DNA of 64,000 nt from Strigamia acuminata. Taxonomy: Eukaryota > Arthropoda > Chilopoda > Geophilomorpha > Linotaeniidae. Below are positions 1 to 12,753 of this stretch, in pieces. The position numbers were made by a program, and so were the translations under genes. The notes below the pieces were generated by a model, which made no database searches, was not told the origin of the DNA, and was given only the letters and a program-made list of their open reading frames with translations. Numbering within the stretch: the first letter of the stretch is position 1; each line of letters starts with the position of its first letter. The stretch spans positions 63,187,369 to 63,251,368 of the forward strand of contig OX442314.1 of NCBI GenBank assembly GCA_949358305.1, given 5' to 3'.

Positions 1-2
1 CC

Positions 3-1706
3 ATCTGTGGAGTGGCCCATGAGATTTTTGCAGAAACACCGGCTGCGCAGGTCCAAGATGTCCGAAAGTTGGAGCGGAAAATGGCCGATCCACGGTTGTC
101 CAATGTTCCGTCCACGCAGCAACCCTGCGGACCACCACTCAGTGCACGACTTCCTCCAGCGATGCGGGAACGATTTGCGCAATCACCACAAAACGCAAAT
201 TTACCCGCGACATCTTTAAAACCAACTTCTAATAATAATAATCTCAATTCTAACACAGGTGCCCGACCGAAGCTTTTAGCAAAGAAAAATATTCTCGTGA
301 CAACTGCGAGTGCTACTCCCACCACGGTAACGGCAGCTAGGGCAACAGAGGCCCCCTCGTGTTCAACGACGAAAATTTCGAACATTCCAGTGTCGACGCC
401 TGGACCCATCACCTATGCGCAGTTACCATCGCGCAATGTTTCCACGACTACAAAGGCCGCTTCCACACCAAGTACGATTTCGGTCTCCTCTAGCCAGACT
501 TCGACGCCGCCCCCTCGAGTAGCTTCTACCGAAGCCAGCGCGACTGTTGCCTCTGATGGGGCACAGGCTCTTGAAGATATTGCCTCTCATTGCGATCTGG
601 CAGTTGACCGATACGGCGTAACAACGAAACCGGTAAATTCTCTGGAACTAATTCCCGATTTATTAGATGAGTTCGAGGTCGAGATTTGTGTAAAGGGGCC
701 AGAAGTGTCTAAGACCCGATTTCATATGGAACGTAAAGGGTGGATTGCGCTTTTAGAACATATGATGGACAAAGATTTTGAGATACTTCGTGTGGATTTC
801 CGTAACATTCATGGTCAGATGAAGACTCGTATTCGCGATATGGCTGCTCAAGTATTGAGGCGGATGTCGGAGTGCGATATCTACGATCATGATGGCGTTC
901 TAGAGCAGTTAATTTGGATCATGCATGAGGAGATCTCGCGCATGATCTATCACATTCGGCGCCATCGTGACTACGAGCGAATGACCACCGAGCAACGTCA
1001 ACGGGAATACGAGCAGAAACATGCGGCGGAAAAAGCACGCGTTGCTGAGATCCATCGTGTTGAGGAGGAAAAGAAAGCGATCCAGGAGGCTAAGGAAGCG
1101 GAAGAAAAGCGATGCGCTGAGGAAACTCGTTTAAACGAATTGCGAGAGATGCTTCAAACTTCAGCTCACCATCACGAATTTGCGCCATCCATTCCACCAG
1201 GTCCGGGTTTCTCGGGTTGGGACGATCCCCCACCCACAATTACTTTGGAACTTTTGCCTAGCTTGATGTCTCCAGCGGCTATTATCTGCAACTTCGCTAA
1301 CGGTCGAGGTGAGTGCCTACAATTTGGAATGTCAACACAAGCGCAACGACAACTTTTCCGTTCCCTCGCCATTGCTGATTTGCGCATGCCCTTGGCCGAG
1401 GCAAATCCGTTATTAAATTTATTATATCGACGATATGGAGAGTTATTTCTCGACCATTGTCGGAACGAGATTAACCGACGAGGTGCAGTTAACTTTCACG
1501 ATGCGCAACGCATAGTGGTGGAAATATTTCCGAATTTCTCGTCATCGCGAAATCTTGGAAAAGGATTTCGAACAACAATCTTAAACGTGACTTTGTGTGC
1601 GCAAGTTTTTTGCAAATTGAAGTCAGGAGATCACATCAATGGGCGCTTCGTAAAATTCCTCCGCTTCGGCGTTGAGTTGAAGGACTTGATGCGAGGATCC
1701 TGGTGA
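3..1706 (+). CDS. Unrecognised ORF of an LTR retroelement, open at the left window edge
   Basis: The frame is open from base 3 with no stop before 1704-1706, so the start lies upstream and at least 567 codons are present. The first ~190 residues are low complexity, rich in Ser, Thr, Pro and Ala. A denser domain follows (from about base 590), then an acidic, Glu/Lys/Arg-rich coiled coil (bases ~960-1170), a Pro/Gly linker and a globular C-terminal part. I see no CCHC knuckle, protease, RT or integrase motif. Because a polypurine tract and an LTR-like segment lie downstream, I infer a gag-like or accessory ORF of that element. A host gene is the alternative. The family is unknown to me. Confidence 0.5.
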   Translation: MCGVAHEIFAETPAAQVQDVRKLERKMADPRLSNVPSTQQPCGPPLSARLPPAMRERFAQSPQNANLPATSLKPTSNNNNLNSNTGARPKLLAKKNILVTTASATPTTVTAARATEAPSCSTTKISNIPVSTPGPITYAQLPSRNVSTTTKAASTPSTISVSSSQTSTPPPRVASTEASATVASDGAQALEDIASHCDLAVDRYGVTTKPVNSLELIPDLLDEFEVEICVKGPEVSKTRFHMERKGWIALLEHMMDKDFEILRVDFRNIHGQMKTRIRDMAAQVLRRMSECDIYDHDGVLEQLIWIMHEEISRMIYHIRRHRDYERMTTEQRQREYEQKHAAEKARVAEIHRVEEEKKAIQEAKEAEEKRCAEETRLNELREMLQTSAHHHEFAPSIPPGPGFSGWDDPPPTITLELLPSLMSPAAIICNFANGRGECLQFGMSTQAQRQLFRSLAIADLRMPLAEANPLLNLLYRRYGELFLDHCRNEINRRGAVNFHDAQRIVVEIFPNFSSSRNLGKGFRTTILNVTLCAQVFCKLKSGDHINGRFVKFLRFGVELKDLMRGSW

Positions 1707-2036
1707 TTTGCGAAGACTTTGTGCGCACTTCAACCTACTATTCATCATTATTTTGTGTTTTCATCATCATTTAACCCGAATTGTGTCCAAAATGCGCCGC
1801 CAGATCGTGGATCTCTGGTAAATGCCCTAATAAAACATCTCCGCATTTGTGCGTTGAGTTTGGGCTGGCCTGCATTTAAATATCCTCACGGTATCCACAA
1901 CCAATATTCATCATCATCTTTAAATTTTCACCATTTCTCCGTTCCGCCATGCGATTCCATTGATGAGGCGCTCCGTAAAACATCTCTCGAGTTGGAGGAC
2001 TTAATGGAAGGAGCTTGGGCAGCGGTAATGTGTTGA
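1630..2036 (+). repeat. Decayed tandem duplications after the ORF stop
   Basis: The segment that ends the ORF (CGTAAAATTCCTCCGC..., ending in a Leu-Lys-Asp-Leu-Met reading) recurs twice in altered form near 1828-1872 and 1973-2022. The last copy reads Leu-Glu-Asp-Leu-Met in frame. A Cys-rich 105-codon frame at 1719-2036 is the duplicated tail, not a separate gene. Confidence 0.5.
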
Positions 2037-3454
2037 TTTGAAGAACAAATAATTATTATTAGTGTTTCATCTTAAATGTTATTATTTTTGCGCAACTTTT
2101 CAATTGTGATAATCCTCACTGATAATTTATATTTTTGTTTAATTATTTTTACGTTTTTAGTGCTTTAGAATCGGACAATTGGATTTTTAGTGCTACCATT
2201 ATATTTTGTTTAAGCGCAATTATGATTTTTGATAATTTTCCTAGTATATTATTGATATATTTATTTTATTTTAATTATTTTGATATCTTTTTGTGCCATA
2301 ATCATTCCAGAATTATCTTCATTTAATTATGATAATTTCTTCCGAAGTTTAGGAATTTAATTTCGTTTAATTTTTATTTCCATTGTTATTTTTAGCGCAA
2401 TTATTCTGGAATGATTCAAGTTAGTATTCAATGTTTTCACTTACTTAATGAATGTTTTTTCTATGAATATTTAATATTTAATCAAGATTATTGTGATATT
2501 TAACTAATTCTTCATGATTACTTTAATTCTGTGATATGTTTAGATCAACATGTTTAAATTCCGTGGCAATACGAGTTGTATTGTGCGCGCGGGTATTTGT
2601 TATGTTTCTAATATTATATGTTTCTGTTTTCCATTCCAATCATAGAGTTAATAACCTGGTTATCTTTGCGCAAAGTCTCGCGCATCCATTTAAAAGTTCC
2701 TATTAACCTGAAATCATACTTACCTTATGCAGGTTGCATAAATGATGTACCTTACCTTTGTTTTTGTTTGTTTTGCGCAATTACGCGCATTCTACCATAA
2801 CATAAATACCCAATTTGATATTAATAAATCCCATCCTGATTCTTGATAATTCTCATGTGTCGGCTCTTTATTTTTGTTTAATTTAAAATTGTTTATTCGA
2901 TGATTTTTATACAAGAAGCAGAAGTTTGTTTACAAAAAAGGTAAAAGTGTTTAAAATTTTTATTTCATAAATTGTTTGGGTAAAGTGTATAGACTCTCGT
3001 CCGTCCTAGGTATCGTCGGCCCCTTTAGGTTTAGTGTTCGCCCTCCTTGTGTCGTCCCTGTTTCGTTTTGTGATTTCGAGTAGAATGATTTAAAATTTAC
3101 CATTGTGACTTTACAAGAAATCTTAGTTTAAATTTATTTTCAAAAGCCATGGTGATTTATTAATTCTTTGCTTTTACTAATTTAATTGATTTTTGATATT
3201 TAATCTGGTATTGTTTAACTTTTGTTCATCATTTTGACAAGGTTGTTAAATCTTCGCACTACGTGCATTATTTTAGACAGAGTTGTTAAGTCTTTGCGCA
3301 AACGCGCATCATTTTTGTTTACTTTATTTAATTTATTTTTTGTTTATTTTTTGAAAATTTGTATAATTTTTGCGCATAGCGCATTATTATTGTATGACTT
3401 TCCTTGTCTCTTATCCCTTTATTCCCTTCGATAAATCTCGAATAATAAAAGCCT
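2037..3454. other. Non-coding AT-rich internal region of the LTR element
   Basis: No convincing gene. The sequence is strongly AT-rich but dotted with the word TGCGCA/GCGCAT, which also occurs in the ORF and in the putative LTR. This suggests a single element with its own composition. Frames of 60-70 codons here have no recognisable content. Confidence 0.45.
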
Positions 3455-3467
3455 AAGGGGGGAGGGA
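3455..3467 (+). promoter_or_regulatory. Polypurine tract of the left LTR element
   Basis: AAGGGGGGAGGGA sits immediately before a TGTCAC terminus. That is the expected position of the plus-strand primer next to a 3' LTR. Confidence 0.6.
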
Positions 3468-4139
3468 TGTCACGGGCAGGTTACCCACCCTTCTTTTTTA
3501 TTCGTTTCTAACTTAGACTGACCCAATCTTAAGTTTTCTTATTTTTTCCCAATCTTTCTTTTCATCTAACATCGATGATTCATCTCTAAATATATGCGCA
3601 GCTTCATTGCGCGCATCTTATTATTTCCAACAATTAACCTTATTTCATACCTTCCACCCCCTCACCCACTCCAATCGACCTGGTCACATGACTCATGTTT
3701 ACCTGGTCGCTACTTTTATCCATAATCCACACTTCTCATACTTCTCTCAACGAGTTAAGACCTCTTAGATTGAATTGAGTTTGTCAATCTTTATTTCGCG
3801 CTTTAACACGCGCACCTTCTAATTTAACACTTAATAGCGCCTCTTTTTGCCCACCTTTTATCCCTTCGCATGCCTGTGACATCCTACGCCCACCCGCATA
3901 TGAATATCACTGCGCATACTCATTCTTTTTAAACGTAAAGACCCACAACGTGAGATTGAGCCCGTCGAATATAAATAATGTGTGTTACAGCGAGTTAGGT
4001 TTATTCACCGTCCGATATCCGCATATGACGATGGCACAAACAGAGTAAATCTACGAACTTTGCCCGCTGATTTGCGCTAACATCACCTTGCGCGTAAATT
4101 CAGATCAAATCAATTAAACATCTAAGTTGATTCGTAACA
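3468..4139 (+). mobile_element. Putative 3' LTR (672 bp) of a retroelement
   Basis: Begins TGTCAC right after a polypurine tract and ends GTAACA, so its termini form a 6-bp inverted repeat with one mismatch. A TATA-like AATATAAATA lies near 3970. The satellite array starts directly after it. The partner 5' LTR is outside the window, so the boundaries rest on one copy. A diverged relative of its central part occurs at about 30440-30710. Confidence 0.55.
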
Positions 4140-7100
4140 AAGGTCATATTTTGCTGAAAAAGGCCACATTTCGCTGAAAAACGCTATATTTCGCTGAAAA
4201 ACGCCACATTTTCTCTGAAAAAGGCCATATCTCGCTGAAAAAAGCCACATTTTGCAGGGACTAATTTAGACGCCAGGGACTTGGCGACGTTTAATGCACC
4301 ATGTGCAGCCCCTAACTGACCCGACCTGAAACGTGTCCAGTCGGAATATTAATAAATGCCCTGGCATTTATTCGAGGCCTTTCACTAGATGCGGCTACTT
4401 TTCGCTTAAAAAGGCCATATTTCGCTGAAAAAGGCTATATTTCGCTGAAAAGGCCATATTTCGCTGAAAAAAAGCCACATTTCGCTGAAAAAAGGCCACA
4501 TTTCGCTGAAAAAGGCAAGATTTCGCTGAAAAACGCTATATTTCGCTGAAAAACGCGACATTTTCTCTGAAAAAGGCCATATCTCGCTGAAAAAGGCCAC
4601 ATTTCAATAAAAAAGGCCATATTTCGCTGAAAAAGGCCATATTTTGCTGAAAAAGGCCATATTTTGCTGAAAAAGACCATATTTTGCTGAAAAAAAGCCA
4701 CATTTCGCTGAAAAAAGGCCACATTTCACTGAAAAAGACCATATTTTGCTGAAAAAGGCCATATTTTGCTGAAAAAGGCCATATTTTGCTGAAAAAGGCC
4801 ATATTTTGCTGAAAAAAGGCCACATTTCGCTGAAAAAAACCATATTTCGCTGAAAAAGGCAAGATTTCGCTGAAAAAAAGTCATATTTTGCTGAAAAAGG
4901 CCACATTTCGCTGAAAAACGCTATATTTCGCTGAAAAACGCGACATTTTCTCTGAAAAAGGCCATATCTCGCTGAAAAAGGCCACATTTCAATGAAAAAG
5001 GCCATATTTTGCTGAAAAAGGCCACATTTCGCTGAAAAACGCTATATTTCGCTGAAAAACGCCACATTTTCTCTGAAAAAGGCCATATCTCGCTGAAAAA
5101 AACCACATTTTGCAGGGACTAATTTAGACGCCAGGGACTTGGCGACGTTTAATGCACCATGTGCAGCCCCTAACTGACCCGACCTGAAACGTCTCCAGTC
5201 GGAATATTAATAAATGCCCTGGCATTTATTTGAGGCCTTTCACTAGATGCGGCTACTTTTCGCTTAAAAAGGCCATATTTCGCTGAAAAAGGCTATATTT
5301 CGCTGAAAAGGCCATATTTCGCTGAAAAAAAGCCACATTTCGCTGAAAAAAGGCCACATTTCGCTGAAAAAGGCAAGATTTCGCTGAAAAACGCTATATT
5401 TCGCTGAAAAACGCCACATTTTCTCTGAAAAAGGCCATATCTCGCTGGAAAAGGCCACATTTCGCTGAAAAAGGCCATATTTTGCTGGAAAAGGTCTTAT
5501 TTTGCTGAAAAAAGCCACATTTTGCAGGGACTAATTTAGACGCCGAGGACTTGGCGACGTTTAATGCACCATGTGCAGCCCCAAACTGACCCGGCCTGAA
5601 ACGGCTCCAGTCGGAATATTAATAAATGCCCTGGCATTTATTCGAGGCCTTTCACTAAATGCGGCTACTTTTTGCTGAAAAAGGTCATATTTTGCTGAAA
5701 AGGGCCACATTTCGCTGAAAAACGCTATATTTCGCTGAAAAACGCGACATTTTCTCTGAAAAAGGCCACATTTCAATGAAAAAGGCCATATTTTGCTGAA
5801 AAAGATCTTATTTTGCTTAAAAAAGCCACATTTTGCTGAAAAAGGCCATATTTTGCTGAAAAAGGCCATATTTTGCTGAAAAAGGCCATATTTTGCTGAA
5901 AAAGACCATATTTTGCTGAAAAAAAGCCACATTTCGCTAAAAAAAGGCCACATTTCACTGAAAAAGACCATATTTTGCTGAAAAAGGCCATATTTTGCTG
6001 AAAAAGGCCATATTTTGCTGAAAAAGGCCTTATTTTGCTGAAAAAAGGCCACATTTCGCTGAAAAAAACCATATTTCGCTGAAAAAGGCAAGATTTCGCT
6101 GAAAAAAAGTTATATTTTGCTGAAAAAGGCCACATTTCGCTGAAAAACGCTATATTTCGCTGAAAAACGCGACATTTTCTCTGAAAAAGGCCATATCTCG
6201 CTGAAAAAGGCCACATCTCAATGAAAAAGGCCATATTTTGCTGGAAAAGATCTTATTTTGCTGAAAAAAGCCACATTTCGCTGAAAAAGGCCATATTTTG
6301 CTGAAAAAGGCCATATTTTGCTGAAAAAGGCCATATTTTGCTGAAAAAGGCCATATTTTGCTGAAAAAAGACCACATTTCTATAGATATTTGGGACAATC
6401 TTTGGCACTGTGCATATATTGGGGCACGTGTTTCTGGTTTAGCGTGCCCAACTACCCCGTGTAACGTTTGTACTATGAGCGACACTCAGCTCTATCCGGT
6501 TGTACTTTGGGTTTCTAAATTATAGAGTGGGTGCTGCCAGCAATTGTTATTGTTTAGTGTATTTCAATGTGTTAATATGCAATAGCATTTGATTTAGTAT
6601 TTATTGAATTCTTATTCAAGCATAAATAATGTTTGGAATTGCGTATTTGCATCATATTATGTTTTATCAGTGTCTGCTATATCCTTGTATTATTTGATTG
6701 CATTTATTATGTCATTGTTAAGGATTTGTTCTGTGAAACAAATCACATGTGTTTATTTGATGTAACCTGGAACCCAGGAATTTTATGTACAGTCTTCTCC
6801 ATGTTTTATGACAGTAAAGATGGCGGCACAATTTGTGCACTTCACGCACAGTTAGAAAATTGCTTGGGACTCACCTTATTTGGATTCAGGCCTACAATTT
6901 CGCTGAAAAAAGACCACATTTCACTGAAAAAGACCATATTTTGCTGAAAAAGGCCATATTTTGCTGAAAAAGGCCATATTTTGCTGAAAAAAGGCCACAT
7001 TTCGCTGAAAAAGGCCATATTTTGCTGAAAAAGGCCATATTTTACTGAAAAAGGCCATATTTCGCTGAAAAAGGCCATATTTCGCTAAAAAAAGCCATAT

Positions 7101-10100
7101 TTCGCTGAAAACGGCCATATTTCGCTGAAAAAGGCCATATTTCGCTGAAAAAAGCCATATTTCGCTGAAAAAGGCCATATTTTGCTGAAAAAGGCCATAT
7201 TTCGCTGAAAAAGGCCATATTTCACTGAAAAAGGCCATATTTTGCTGAAAAAGGCCATATTTTACTGAAAAAACGCCATATTTTGCTGAAAAAGGCCATA
7301 TTTTGCTGAAAAAGGCCACATTTCGCTGAAAAAGGCCATATTTCGCTGAAAAAGGCCATATTTTGCTAAAAAAAACTCCATATTTTGCTGAAAAGGCCAT
7401 ATTTCGCTGAAAAAGCCATATTTTGCTGAAAAAAGCCATATTTTGCTGAAAAAAGCCATATTTCGCTGAAAAAAGCCATAATTTGCTAAAAAAAACTCCA
7501 TATTTTGGCCATATTTTGGCCATATTTTGGCCATATTTTGGCCATATTTTGCTGAAAAAGGCCATATTTTACTGAAAAAACGCCATATTTTGCTGAAAAA
7601 GGCCATATTTTGCTGAAAAAGGCCACATTTCGCTGTAAAAGGCCATATTTCGGTAAAAAACGCCATATTTCGCTGAAAAACGGTATATTTCGCTGAAAAA
7701 GGCCACATTTTGCAGGGACTAGTTTAGACGCCGGGGACTTGGCGACGTTTAATGTACCATGTGCAGCCCCAAACTGACCCGGCCTGAAACGGCTCCGGTC
7801 GAAATATTAATAAATGCCCTGGCATTTATTCGAGGCCTTTCACTAAATGCGGCTACTTTTCAATAAAAAAGCTCATATTTTGCATATTAATAAAAGCCCT
7901 GGCATTTATTTGAAGCCTTTCGCTAAATGCGGCTACTTTTCGATAAAAAAGGCCACATTTCGCTAAAAAAAGGCCACATTTCACTGAAAAAGACCATATT
8001 TTGCTGAAAAAGGCCATATTTTGCTGAAAAAGGCCATATTTTGCTGAAAAAGGCCATATTTTGCTGAAAAAGGCCATATTTTGCTGAAAAAAGGCCACAT
8101 TTCGCTGAAAAAAGGCCACATTTTCTCTGAAAAAGGCCATATCTCGCTGAAAAAAGCCACATTTTGCAGGGACTAATTTAGACGCCAGGGACTTGGCGAC
8201 GTTTAATGCACCATGTGCAGCCCCTAACTGACCCGACCTGAAACGTCTCCAGTCGGAATATTAATAAATGCCCTGGCATTTATTCGAGGCCTTTCACTAG
8301 ATGCGGCTACTTTTCGCTTAAAAAGGCCATATTTCGCTGAAAAAGGCCATATTTCGCTGAAAAAAAGCCATATCTCGCTGAAAAAAAACACATTTTGCTG
8401 AAAAAGGCCATATTTTGCTGAAAAAGGTCTTATTTTGCTGAAAAAAGCCACATTTTGCGGGGACAAATTTAGACGCCGGGGACTTAACGACGTTTAATGC
8501 ACCATGTGCAGCCCTAAACTGACCAGGCCTGAAACGGCTCCAGTCGGAATATTAATAAATGCCCTGGCATTTATTCGAGGCCTTTCACTAAATGCGGCTA
8601 CTTTTCGTTGAAAAAGACCATATTTCGTTGAAAAAAGGCCACATTTTTCTGAAAAAGGGCATATTTCGCTGAAAAAGGCCACATTTCGCTGAAAAAGGCC
8701 ATATTTTGCTGAAAAAGATCTTATTTTGCTTAAAAAAGCCACATTTCGCTGAAAAAGGCCATATTTTGCTGAAAAAGGCCATATTTTGCTGAAAAAGGCC
8801 ATATTTTGCTGAAAAAGGCCACATTTCGCTGAAAAAAGGCCACATTTCACTGAAAAAGACCATATTTTGCTGAAAAAGGCCATATTTTGCTGAAAAAGGC
8901 CATATTTTGCTGGAAAAGGCCATATTTTGCTGAAAAAGGCCATATTTTGCTGAAAAAAGGCCACATTTCGCTGAAAAAAGGCCACATTTCACTGAAAAAG
9001 ATCATATTTTGCTGAAAAAGGCCATATTTTACTGAAAAAGGCCATATTTTGCTGAAAAAGGCCATATTTTGCTGAAAAAGGCCATATTTTGCTGAAAAAA
9101 GGCCACATTTCGCTGAAAAAAACCATATTTCGCTGAAAAAAGGCAAGATTTCGCTGAAAAAGGTCATATTTTGCTGAAAAAGGCCACATTTCGCTGAAGA
9201 ACGCTATATTTCGCTGAAAAACGCCACATTTTCTCTGAAAAAGGCCATATCTCGCTGAAAAAAGCCACATTTTGCAGGGACTAATTTAGACGCCAGGGAC
9301 TTGGCGACGTTTAATGCACCATGTGCAGCCCCTAACTGACCCGACCTGAAACGTCTCCAGTCGGAATATTAATAAATGCCCTGGCATTTATTCGAGGCCT
9401 TTCACTAGATGCGGCTACTTTTCGCTTAAAAAGGCCATATTTCGCTGAAAAAGGCTATATTTCGCTGAAAAGGCCATATTTCGCTGAAAAAAAGCCACAT
9501 TTCGCTGAAAAAAGGCCACATTTCGCTGAAAAAAGCAAGATTTCGCTGAAAAACGCTATATTTCGCTGAAAAACGCGACATTTTCTCTGAAAAAGGCCAT
9601 ATCTCGCTGAAAAAGGCCACATTTCAATAAAAAAAGGCCATATTTCGCTGAAAAAGGCCATATTTTGCTGAAAAGGCCATATTTTGCTGAAAAAGACCAT
9701 ATTTTGCTGAAAAAAAGCCACATTTCGCTGAAAAAAGGCCACATTTCACTGAAAAAGACCATATTTTGCTGAAAAAGGCCATATTTTGCTGAAAAAGGCC
9801 ATATTTTGCTGAAAAAGGCCATATTTTACTGAAAAAAGGCCACATTTCGCTGAAAAAAACCATATTTCGCTGAAAAAGGCAAGATTTCGCTGAAAAAAAG
9901 TCATATTTTGCTGAAAAAGGCCACATTTCGCTGAAAAACGCTATATTTCGCTGAAAAACGCGACATTTCCTCTGAAAAAAGCCATATCTCGCTGAAAAAG
10001 GCCACATTTCAATGAAAAAGGCCATATTTTGCTGAAAAAGGCCACATTTCGCTGAAAAACGCTATATTTCGCTGAAAAACGCCACATTTTCTCTGAAAAA

Positions 10101-12034
10101 GGCCATATCTCGCTGAAAAAAGCCACATTTTGCAGGGACTAATTTAGACGCCAGGGACTTGGCGACGTTTAATGCACCATGTGCAGCCCCTAACTGACCC
10201 GACCTGAAACGTCTCCAGTCGGAATATTAATAAATGCCCTGGCATTTATTTGAGGCCTTTCACTAGATGCGGCTACTTACCGCTTAAAAAGGCCATATTT
10301 CGCTGAAAAAGGCTATATTTCGCTGAAAAGGCCATATTTCGCTGAAAAAAAGCCACATTTCGCTGAAAAAAGGCCACATTTCGCTGAAAAAAGCAAGATT
10401 TCGCTGAAAAACGCTATATTTCGCTGAAAAACGCGACATTTTCTCTGAAAAAGGCCATATCTCGCTGAAAAAGGCCACATTTCAATAAAAAAGGCCATAT
10501 TTCGCTGAAAAAGGCCATATTTTGCTGAAAAAGGCCATATTTTGCTGAAAAAGACCATATTTTGCTGAAAAAAAGCCACATTTCGCTGAAAAAAGGCCAC
10601 ATTTCACTGAAAAAGACCATATTTTGCTGAAAAAGGCCATATTTTGCTGAAAAAGGCCATATTTTGCTGAAAAAGGCCATATTTTACTGAAAAAAGGCCA
10701 CATTTCGCTGAAAAAAACCATATTTCGCTGAAAAAGGCAAGATTTCGCTGAAAAAAAGTCATATTTTGCTGAAAAAGGCCACATTTCGCTGAAAAACGCT
10801 ATATTTCGCTGAAAAACGCGACATTTTCTCTGAAAAAAGCCATATCTCGCTGAAAAAGGCCACATTTCAATGAAAAAGGCCATATTTTGCTGAAAAAGGC
10901 CACATTTCGCTGAAAAACGCTATATTTCGCTGAAAAACGCCACATTTTCTCTGAAAAAGGCCATATCTCGCTGAAAAAAGCCACATTTTGCAGGGACTAA
11001 TTTAGACGCCAGGGACTTGGCGACGTTTAATGCACCATGTGCAGCCCCTAACTGACCCGACCTGAAACGTTTCCAGTCGGAATATTAATAAATGCCCTGG
11101 CATTTATTTGAGGCCTTTCACTAGATGCGGCTACTTTTCGCTTAAAAAGACCATATTTCGCTGAAAAAGGCTATATTTCGCTGAAAAGGCCATATTTCGC
11201 TGAAAAAAAGCCACATTTCGCTGAAAAAAGGCCACATTCCGCTGAAAAAGGCAAGATTTCGCTGAAAAACGCTATATTTCGCTGAAAAACGCCACATTTT
11301 CTCTGAAAAAGGCCATATCTCGCTGGAAAAGGCCACATTTCGCTGAAAAAGGCCATATTTTGCTGGAAAAGGTCTTATTTTGCTGAAAAAAGCCACATTT
11401 TGCAGGGACTAATTTAGACGCCGAGGACTTGGCGACGTTTAATGCACCATGTGCAGCCCCAAACTGACCCGACCTGAAACGGCTCCAGTCGGAATATTAA
11501 TAAATGCCCTGGCATTTATTCGAGGCCTTTCACTAGATGCGGCTACTTTTCGCTTAAAAAGGCCATATTTCTCTGAAAAAGGCTATATTTCGCTGAAAGA
11601 GCCATATTTCGCTGAAAAAAAGCCACATTTCGCTGAAAAAAGGCCACATTTCGCTGAAAAAGGCAAGATTTCGCTGAAAAACGCTATATTTCGCTGAAAA
11701 ACGCGACATTTTCTCTGAAAAAGGCCATATCTCGCTGAAAAAGGCCACATTTCAATAAAAAAGGCCATATTTCGCTGAAAAAGGCCATATTTTGCTGAAA
11801 AAGGCCATATTTTGCTGAAAAAGACCATATTTTGCTGAAAAAAAGCCACATTTCGCTGAAAAAAGGCCACATTTCACTGAAAAAGACCATATTTTGCTGA
11901 AAAAGGCCATATTTTGCTGAAAAAGGCCATATTTTGCTGAAAAAGGCCATATTTTGCTGAAAAAAGGCCACATTTTGCTGAAAAAAACCATATTTCGCTG
12001 AAAAAGGCAAGATTTCGCTGAAAAAAAGTCATAT
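4140..12034. repeat. Satellite array, ~20-bp unit with higher-order 858/412-bp structure (left block)
   Basis: The basic unit is about 20 bp, typically GCTGAAAAAGGCCATATTTT, with variants (CACATTTC, CTCTGAAAAA, AAGATTTCGC). Runs are separated by a ~155-bp spacer that starts GCAGGGACTAATTTAGACGCC. Spacers begin near 4254, 5112, 5524, 7712, 8166, 8457, 9274, 10132, 10990 and 11402. Intervals of 858, 858, 858 and 412, 412 bp recur, and the 4254-5524 pattern is repeated at 10132-11402. Near 7500-7548 an 11-bp sub-unit (GGCCATATTTT) is itself iterated. Many 60-210-codon frames on the minus strand arise from the repeat and are not genes. Confidence 0.95.
6379..6897. other. Non-satellite island inside the array
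   Basis: About 520 bp of single-copy-looking AT-rich DNA interrupts the satellite. I see no inverted termini, LTR ends or clear target duplication, and no coding content. It may be an old insertion or a relic of the sequence the array grew from. Confidence 0.5.
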
Positions 12035-12251
12035 TGTTGTTTTATTGAATGTTATATTCCTGTCCGCCAGGTGTCTTTACCACCTGTGCACCTGTATTTG
12101 GCACTGACCAATCAGTGCCCTGTTTTGTATTTAGTGCTCCGCGCACTTTTAAAACATCTGTTTTAGATTAAAACCATCACTGTTAATATTTCACCTAACA
12201 AGCCACGCGTCTCCATTTTTATGCCTCCAACATATTAGAACCAAAACTACA
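12035..12251 (+). repeat. 5' LTR of outer Copia
   Basis: 217 bp, TG...CA termini, flanked on the left by CATAT. I found no difference from the 3' LTR by reading the two side by side. Confidence 0.95.
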
Positions 12252-12279
12252 GGTTATGGGCCCAGCACGCTTCCACTGC
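12252..12279 (+). promoter_or_regulatory. Primer binding site matching the 5' half of initiator-Met tRNA
   Basis: Starts GGTTATGGGCCCAGCACGC directly after the LTR. From my knowledge of animal initiator-Met tRNA, all 28 bases are complementary to about nucleotides 12-39, through the D-arm side into the anticodon loop. This is the mode known for Drosophila copia, whose primer is a 39-nt tRNA half. Confidence 0.85.
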
Positions 12280-12372
12280 GATTAAAAATCATCAAGTTTT
12301 GTACCGGAACATTCGAGGAAGTTAAAAACGAATTTAACACGAACATTCCACAAGAAACAGAACTAAGAAACG

Positions 12373-12753
12373 ATGGCGAACGGCGGCGGAAATTCAGCTC
12401 GAATCGAGGCGTTGGGAAAGGAAAACTTCGACACATGGAAGATCCAGATGGAAGCAATTTTGGATCAACGGGACCTACTCGTGCACGCGGAAGGTACGTC
12501 GAAACGACCAGAAACCATCGAAGGAAACGCGAAACGTGTGAAGGAGATCGAAACGTGGGAGAAAAGTGATCGAACAGCCAAAAATGACATTTTGCTAAAT
12601 ATAAAACAGTCGGAACTTCGAATGGCTAAAAATTGCAACACCGCGAACGAATTGTGGAGGAAGCTGCATAGTGTGTACCAATCGAAAGGACCGGCAAGAA
12701 AGATCACGTTGTTAAAACGACTCGCAACACACAAGATGGCGGACGGAGAAAAC
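12373..12753 (+). pseudogene. Gag N-terminal part of outer Copia, cut by insertion
   Basis: ATG at 12373 opens a frame of 127 codons. It begins with the small N-terminal gag segment typical of Copia (a Phe-Asp-Thr-Trp-Lys motif near residue 19, equivalent to the usual N-Y-x-x-W). The frame runs through Gly-Glu-Asn at 12745-12753, where the LTR of the inner element starts and supplies a stop. The same reading frame resumes at 19774 with the duplicated AAAAC. The interruption is purely the insertion. Confidence 0.9.

Noticed and set aside
4406-12010. Many minus-strand frames of 60-214 codons reading MAFFSKIWPFSAKYGLFQ-like repeats
   Set aside because: They follow from a stop-free 20-bp satellite unit (60 bp = 20 codons). 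They overlap in all frames and have no independent coding signal.
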